From the NCBI GenBank assembly GCA_033296885.1, contig MU863896.1, forward strand, positions 124,001 through 188,000: 64,000 nucleotides of DNA. Direction: 5' to 3'. Shown one piece after another: positions 58,695-64,000 of the stretch. The notes under the pieces are model-generated. The model was not told the DNA's origin. It ran no database searches and was given only the letters and a program-made list of their open reading frames with translations. Source of the stretch: Triangularia verruculosa (taxonomy: Eukaryota > Ascomycota > Sordariomycetes > Sordariales > Podosporaceae). Within the stretch, counting starts at the first letter, position 1; each line of letters opens with the position of its first letter. Made by a program: the position numbers and the translations under genes.

Positions 58695-60773
58695 TCAAAC
58701 GTGCGACACGGTTCTCCCGGTCTCTTCCCCATCCCACTCGAGGGAATCTCTCTCTCCTATCTCATCAGGATGAACAGTCAGGTTGGGGTCCCCCATACCA
58801 AAAACCCACTCCTTCTCGTCGCCAAACACAGCATCGACAACTCCGTACATAACCGGCCTCTCCCCGGCCCCTTTGAGTAGGCCCTGAACCGTCGAATTGG
58901 ACGGTACCCCATCCAGCTGCCGTGACCGGAAGGCTTTTGCGATCTCAAGGGGCGACATGGAAACCTCCCTGCCAAGCTTCCAGAAGCCGTGGTAAAGGGG
59001 GATCACCGAAAGGGTGGCAAGCATCGTGACTGCTACGGCGCCGTAGAGAAGGCCGAATTTGGCGATATATACAGCCACTGTTGTTTTTTCTTCCCCCTCG
59101 AGCTGCTGGCCATGAGATGGATCCGAGACATTCGCGGCCTTGAGAGCCGAGCGCAAGCTTAGTTCGCGGATGGCGTTGTATATCAAGGGCGCTGGATCTT
59201 TGAATACCCCGTCACAAATGTCTTCGCTTGGGTAGGTGGCCATCTCATAAGCAAAGTAGCCGTCTACCTTAGACGTCCACCCCTCGCCCCCTGAAACAGT
59301 GCTATGATGTAGAAATTGAAGGCTGTAATTAGCTGAGAAATGGTAGGCGAGTAAAAGAGCAAGACCTCCATGCGTTGAGATACCTTCACTTGTAGATCTC
59401 TCGGCTTCTTCGGGGGTCTCCAAAGATACCAACTCATCGTTGAAAGCCGAGGGGCTAGGTAGGAGCGTGAGAGTGTTGTTTTGGGTCAAGAGAACAGGAT
59501 AGTTGATGGTTGCCGGCAGAATCTGGCTATTTGCGGTTAGCACGAAATGAAAATGTTCCTTTGAGCTCGCGATGAGGGATGTTATGTAGAAATAAACCGG
59601 GAGGAAAGAAAATAACGGTGGAGAAGCAACATACCAGCGGCGCTCTTGAATCTCAGTTTCATGTGTGGTATTTGCACAACCGCTCTTAGGTTTCCAAATG
59701 AGATCGATGTAGAAGCGAGGTCCATCTCTCCCGTCATAGTCCACAACACGTGTTTGATGTTTCAGCAGTGTGGGCACCCTTTGCATAATATGCCCCTTTT
59801 TCGAGAACTCATAATATGCGATGGAGCTGAGAAAGATAACTGGCCTAACACTGTATAAATCGGTTCTCTCAATCTTAGGCAACTTGATACTTTGTTCAGC
59901 GGAGCAGTTGAGATGATAGCCCGCGGCCGGAAGTTTTGTTATGTAGGCGCCTTCAAGACTACCAACGTCACCAACGAAGACAATCGGTGACCTAGTCAGA
60001 TACTTTTCTGTCACTTCACTAAAGCTGGGAGTTGGGAAATGTATCCCATAAGCGCCTGCTGTGGCGCCAAAGCCCAAAGGAAGCCGATGTGCGGCATAGA
60101 TTGGCCCGACATGAACACCAGGGCCGGTATGTTCCTGGGTTCGCACACTAAGCGCGCGCTGAAGAAGCGGTGCATTAACAGCCATGATGGTAGCGAGGGA
60201 ACATGAAATGGCCGTCTTGCTTGGTCCCCTAATCGCAATGCTCTCCAGAGCATCCACCAAACCGCCAGATGCCGCCCATCGCCAGTGTATATCCTGAACG
60301 CGGCTCTGACGGGCCGGATGCATGATGAGATACCACCATGCCACCGAAGCGCCTCTGACCAAGGCAACGTGAACGAAAATATTGACGGCGGTAGATGTTA
60401 TCGCGAGAAGGACGGGTGGCGGAACGCTCCAGGACTCGACATTGCTGTTATCTGCCCTGACTGTGATGAATATCATCGCCCCAGTTAGGATCAGGGATGA
60501 TACGATGGAAATGCACGCTACCCATGGGAAATGTGCTTGAAACCCTGATGTCCATGGCTCTTCCTTGACTCGAGTATGATCTGATACCAGACTCGTATTT
60601 TCTGTAAGTTGTCTCTTCAGGTCAGACGTTGGGGCATCATCGTGTCCATGGGCGTTGATGATGACAGGAGTTTCGACGTCTGGCGAATCCCATAGTCGTC
60701 TTTTGAGATCAGACAAAGAGATTTCATCGTCTTCATGTGTGTTTTTGGTGGCGAGGGTCCGGATATTGTCCAT
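58695..60773 (-). CDS. Fungal multi-pass membrane protein of unknown function
   Basis: Start at 60773 (MDNIRTLATKN, context ATCATGG); an in-frame TTG at 60809 is not a start. Probable exons 60773-59635 and 59526-58695 give 656 residues. The 108-nt intron is in frame (36 codons), so an unspliced 692-residue reading is also open; its donor GTATGT, branch GCTAAC and acceptor ATAG make splicing the better reading. Hydrophobic segments occur near residues 85-110 (WVACISIVSSLILTGAMIFI), about 120-145 (PPPVLLAITSTAVNIFVHVAL), near 190-205, and near the end (YIAKFGLLYGAVAVTMLATLSVI). A cytosolic-looking C-terminus follows, with LGREVSMSPLEIAKAF. The layout resembles the fungal DUF3176-type membrane proteins, but I cannot confirm membership. 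No role inferred. Confidence 0.65.
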   Translation of the reverse strand: MDNIRTLATKNTHEDDEISLSDLKRRLWDSPDVETPVIINAHGHDDAPTSDLKRQLTENTSLVSDHTRVKEEPWTSGFQAHFPWVACISIVSSLILTGAMIFITVRADNSNVESWSVPPPVLLAITSTAVNIFVHVALVRGASVAWWYLIMHPARQSRVQDIHWRWAASGGLVDALESIAIRGPSKTAISCSLATIMAVNAPLLQRALSVRTQEHTGPGVHVGPIYAAHRLPLGFGATAGAYGIHFPTPSFSEVTEKYLTRSPIVFVGDVGSLEGAYITKLPAAGYHLNCSAEQSIKLPKIERTDLYSVRPVIFLSSIAYYEFSKKGHIMQRVPTLLKHQTRVVDYDGRDGPRFYIDLIWKPKSGCANTTHETEIQERRWYVASPPLFSFLPVYFYITSLIASSKEHFHFVLTANSQILPATINYPVLLTQNNTLTLLPSPSAFNDELVSLETPEEAERSTSEGISTHGGLALLLAYHFSANYSLQFLHHSTVSGGEGWTSKVDGYFAYEMATYPSEDICDGVFKDPAPLIYNAIRELSLRSALKAANVSDPSHGQQLEGEEKTTVAVYIAKFGLLYGAVAVTMLATLSVIPLYHGFWKLGREVSMSPLEIAKAFRSRQLDGVPSNSTVQGLLKGAGERPVMYGVVDAVFGDEKEWVFGMGDPNLTVHPDEIGERDSLEWDGEETGRTVSHV

Positions 60774-62641
60774 GATGTGTCGTTGCAGTTTGAGGAGTAT
60801 AGAGATCAAGACCGATGACGGGGGTATTAAGCAACACCCAGAGGACCGTGTAGGAGAGACATGCGCATAATAAGTAGGTAAGGTACCTACCTCTACATTT
60901 TCGACACATTGCTTTTCTCAACTCGCACAGCTGCCTTGACCCCCTCTCAGAAGCCGGTATCACAGGGTCCACCGCATGTCGCAGCCTTTCAGACCTCGAT
61001 GATTGCCTTGCTCAGCATCGTGTCACGGCGTACTGTTGGGGTCAGTACTCATTTGGTGAGTGAGATCATGGCTGTAAATCTCCAACTGAGCCTTACTTTC
61101 GAAACATTGGCATCTTTTTTCTTGAATAGGACAATGACTGCTACGATTAGAACTCCCTTGCCGTCATAGGCGATTGCTTGTGAGCCCTAAATGTACGGTA
61201 TATATACAGCTTGCGGACGTAAGCGGCTTAAACCCGTGAGGAAACACCCTACGGCTCACATTCTGTGTGATGTATAGGCCAGTAAGCCGCTTAAGGGGGG
61301 GTTGAACGGCTTACGGCTCATTTGTAGGTGGGGTCTTCACAGCAAAAAGATACCTGCGAATGTAGGCTTTTATATCGTTGTACTTGTACTGCCTTTGATA
61401 GCTTACCTATCCACAGTAAACAAGACATACCTGGTTGGTTCAAATATCCAACCGGTTGAATATGATATAAGCGCCTTAAAGCTGAGCTGTAAGTACCTAT
61501 ATGGCTCATAGATACTAAAAATGTATCGTTGTTTGTGGAAAATGACGAGACCGCACCTTTTCAAAACACACCTGAGATGGCTCGGATATCTTTCCTCGAC
61601 AAGGCTGCAACATGGTGCTCACCTTTACGTAGATAACCATTCAACTTTGCTGTAACTCATTTAAAAAACTGAAGAAAAGAAAGAATCCAGTAAACAAGCA
61701 TGCCATGTGCTTTTAAGAATCTGAGTAAACTGTAACTAAAACGAATATCGTAAAGAAGAAGGTGCTGGTAACTTGCAGCCGTATGATATATCTTTATCGT
61801 ACCTCTGGCCGCTTGGAGTGTAAAGTAGGTAGGTATCCGAGAACGTGGTGGAACGGTTGTAGTTGAACAAGCCAGCATCGAAATCGAATTTAACCATGTT
61901 TGTGCTCGTAAACAGCTGGGTGCAAGCCAGCCATCAGGAAACCGCAAGAAATATGCCTCAACCCCCCTGATCTCAGTCCCCTACCACCACCACCAGCAGT
62001 TGCTCGAATCATAAGCGTAATAATAATAGTTGTAGTAGGATGTAGTAGTTAATGTATAAAAAAACCCATCCTCTCCCCATCCCTTCCTCCTCTTCCTCCC
62101 TCACTTATCATTCATTCCCTTCCCTCAATAGGTGCTTCGCAATGTAGTAGAAAAAAAAGACACACAACAACCACAAAAACAAAACCCCCAGTTAACCCCC
62201 AAAACGACCCAAAAAGATATTTTAAAACAGCTCTTTCTTCTTTCTTTCTTTGTTTTCCTTCTTTGCATACACCCATCATCATTCCTCCCCACTTTGCATT
62301 TCCATTCTTTGCTTCGTTGCTTTGCTGCTGCTGCTGCTTCTCATCTCAAATGTACACTTTCACAAAAAGTAAAGCCACGGCTGCTTCAATGACCTCCCCT
62401 CGCTAGTAGTCGCCCCCCGGTAATGACCAGACTGTTGATGCTGTGCTCGCGTATGCTGCTGCTGCTGTCCCGTTATAACCCTGCTAGATGATGCACCGCT
62501 TCCCCTTGTCGTCGTCGTCAAGGAAGAAACACCTCCCCAGCTTCCGCTCCTCGTCTCGCTTACACCCAACCCCAACCCCCCAACACAGTTCCCAACCAGA
62601 AACCCAAACCTGCTGTTCCCCTGTGGCAGCCGAGTATCCTC
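60774..62641. other. Intergenic region with inverted-repeat element
   Basis: About 1.9 kb between the start of the membrane protein gene and the stop of the kinase gene. It holds the 61218-61318 inverted repeat. The 62.2-62.6 kb part is TTC/CT-rich and probably the 3' untranslated region of the kinase. No gene is supported. Confidence 0.5.
61218..61318. repeat. Short inverted-repeat element with TAAGC-GCTTA palindromes
   Basis: The left end reads CGTAAGCGGCTTAAACCC, and the right end is close to its reverse complement (GGGTTGAACGGCTTACG), about 100 bp apart. TAAGCGGCTTA at 61220 and TAAGCCGCTTA at 61283 are exact reverse complements, each nearly palindromic. ACGGCTCA occurs at 61251 and again at 61313. 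It could be a MITE-like remnant or a transcribed hairpin. Confidence 0.55.
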
Positions 62642-64000
62642 CTACGAATCGTACCCATTCTTGCCACCGCTATTCCTCGGCTGGCTGTGCTGCACTGGTG
62701 GCGGTGAATGCTGCCCATAATGGTCCTCTCCATCATGGTGCAGCGTGACACTGTTGAACTCCTCAAACGGATCTGCCGTCTCGGCTCCCGGTGTCGCCAG
62801 TCCGCTATCCAGTGGCACTCCCTTTGCGCCCATCGGCCTCGACCCGCTGATGTCCACACTGGCGCTCTCCTTGACGTTTCTGAAGTTGATGGTGTCAATT
62901 CCCCGCCCTTGGTTGGGGATAATAGGCGGCTTCATGTGTCTGATCAGGGCCCACTGTGTTGTCCGGAAGAAGCCGTGGGTCTTGATGTCGGATGCACCCG
63001 CCCTGGCGCCAAGACGACGGTTCTCGTCTTTAATTAATAGTTTGCGGATCAATGACTTGCAGAGGCTGGGGTAGGGGAAAGATTGTATTAGTAATGACAT
63101 CCTACAATGCGATTGTGCATGCGATTGCGATGCGAATGCGACAAGACAAGAAGACTCACTTTGATATTTGCGGTGCGCCCGCATGGTCGGGGAAGGGAAT
63201 ATCTTCGCGCAGGATGTTGGCAAATGTCGCATTGCGGTTCTTGCCCTTGAATGGCGTTGTGCCGTACAACATCTCGTAGATCAAGATGCCCAGCGTCCAC
63301 CAGTCGACAGCGCTGGTGTGCCCGCTGCCCTTGATCACTTCGGGAGCGATGTACTCTTCTGTGCCGACAAACGAGTTTGTCCGGAAGTTGGCGATGCACG
63401 ACTTGGTATCGATGGTTGGCAACGATGTCGAGCTGGTGCCGTTCTTCCCCAGAATCATTGTCGGCTTGCCGCCGGGGTCAGACTGTTTTGACAGATCAAA
63501 ATCTGAAAGCATGATATGACCTGACTGATGAAGGAGGATATCTGTTGTTCAATGTTAATCAAGGTCCATCTGGCGCATGCAGTGATCAAGACATACTCTC
63601 TGGCTTCAAGTCCCGGTATATGAAACCCATCAGATGCAAGTACTCCAACGCGGCCGTAACCTCAGCCGCATAGAAGCGGGCGTCATCTTCCGATATGCAC
63701 TTGCCCGGTCTCGTCTGCAACGCCCTGAAGAACTCGCCGCCGCTGCAGTACTCCATGCACAGATAGAGGTAGTCTTCAGACTGGAACGAGTGGTAGAGAG
63801 TGACGATGAACGGATGGTTGCTCGTCGCGAGAATTTCCTGCTCTGCCAGCGCTCTCTTGATTTTGTTGCGCTTGATCATCTCCTTCTTGCTCAACACTGT
63901 GCAACATGTCAGCTCAAATATTCCCCTCCACCCAGGGTTGGACAGACTAACCCTTCATGGCATATAACCTTGAGCTCTTCTTTTCCCTCACCAAATACAC
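62642..64000 (-). CDS. nrc-2: AGC protein kinase of the NRC-2/Fpk1 (flippase kinase) type, 5' end outside window
   Basis: Fpk1/Kin82-type kinases activate phospholipid flippases; the Neurospora homologue nrc-2 represses conidiation. Visible exons are 64000-63952, 63896-63597, 63541-63160 and 63065-62642, joined across introns of 55, 55 and 94 nt. The kinase domain starts in mid-lobe: VYLVREKKSSRLYAMKV (the catalytic Lys of beta3), EQEILATSNHPFIVTLYHSF, MEYCSGGEFFRALQ, FIYRDLKPENILL (catalytic loop), LSDFDLSKQ (DFD in place of DFG), FVGTEEYIAPEVI and WWTLGILIYEML. An insert between DFD and the activation segment is normal for this type. The C-terminal KDENRRLGARAGASDIK, THGFF and IIPNQGRG end the AGC domain, followed by a low-complexity tail ending GGKNGYDS. 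Confidence 0.92.

Overview
The window is nuclear DNA of a filamentous ascomycete, most likely a Sordariomycete. The evidence is many short introns (about 50-112 nt) with GT(A/G)NGT donors and CTRAC-like branch points, recognisable homologues of fungal genes (CHS7, RIX7, allantoicase, nrc-2-type kinase, CENP-Q, NKP2) and long C/T-rich leaders. No CRISPR, bacterial operon, intact transposon, rRNA or convincing tRNA was found. All exon boundaries were read by eye; each multi-exon model closes in frame.

Region 1 (1-7844) is compact and chromatin/kinetochore related. It holds the 5' part of EAF3 (minus), whose 1.6 kb intron appears to contain a complete second gene on the same strand. Divergent to it is NKP2/Cnl2, then a secretory-pathway thioredoxin-like membrane protein, then a CENP-Q homologue with a long N-terminal AT-hook array. 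NKP2 and CENP-Q are both inner-kinetochore (CCAN) proteins.

Region 2 (7845-26696) is gene-poor. One Pro/Gln-rich conserved-looking gene (16243-17871, minus) is flanked by about 8.4 and 8.8 kb with no gene I can support, apart from a degenerate EAF3-like chromodomain fragment near 9.2-9.6 kb and simple repeats.

Region 3 (26697-41941): TBC Rab-GAP, ankyrin + DIL protein, allantoicase (purine nitrogen use, with GATA sites upstream), a cytochrome b561-type membrane protein and the six-exon chitin synthase export chaperone CHS7.

Region 4 (41942-55118): a sugar-transporter-like MFS protein, an LYR protein, a mitochondrial carrier and the ribosome biogenesis AAA ATPase RIX7.

Region 5 (55119-64000): two adjacent minus-strand genes that share a presequence, an intron position and promoter sequence but have different bodies, then an unfamiliar multi-pass membrane protein, a small inverted-repeat element, and the 3' part of an AGC kinase of the NRC-2/Fpk1 type running off the right edge. 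Most genes are ordinary housekeeping genes. The most unusual points are the nested gene, the AT-hook CENP-Q, the presequence duplication and the two gene deserts.
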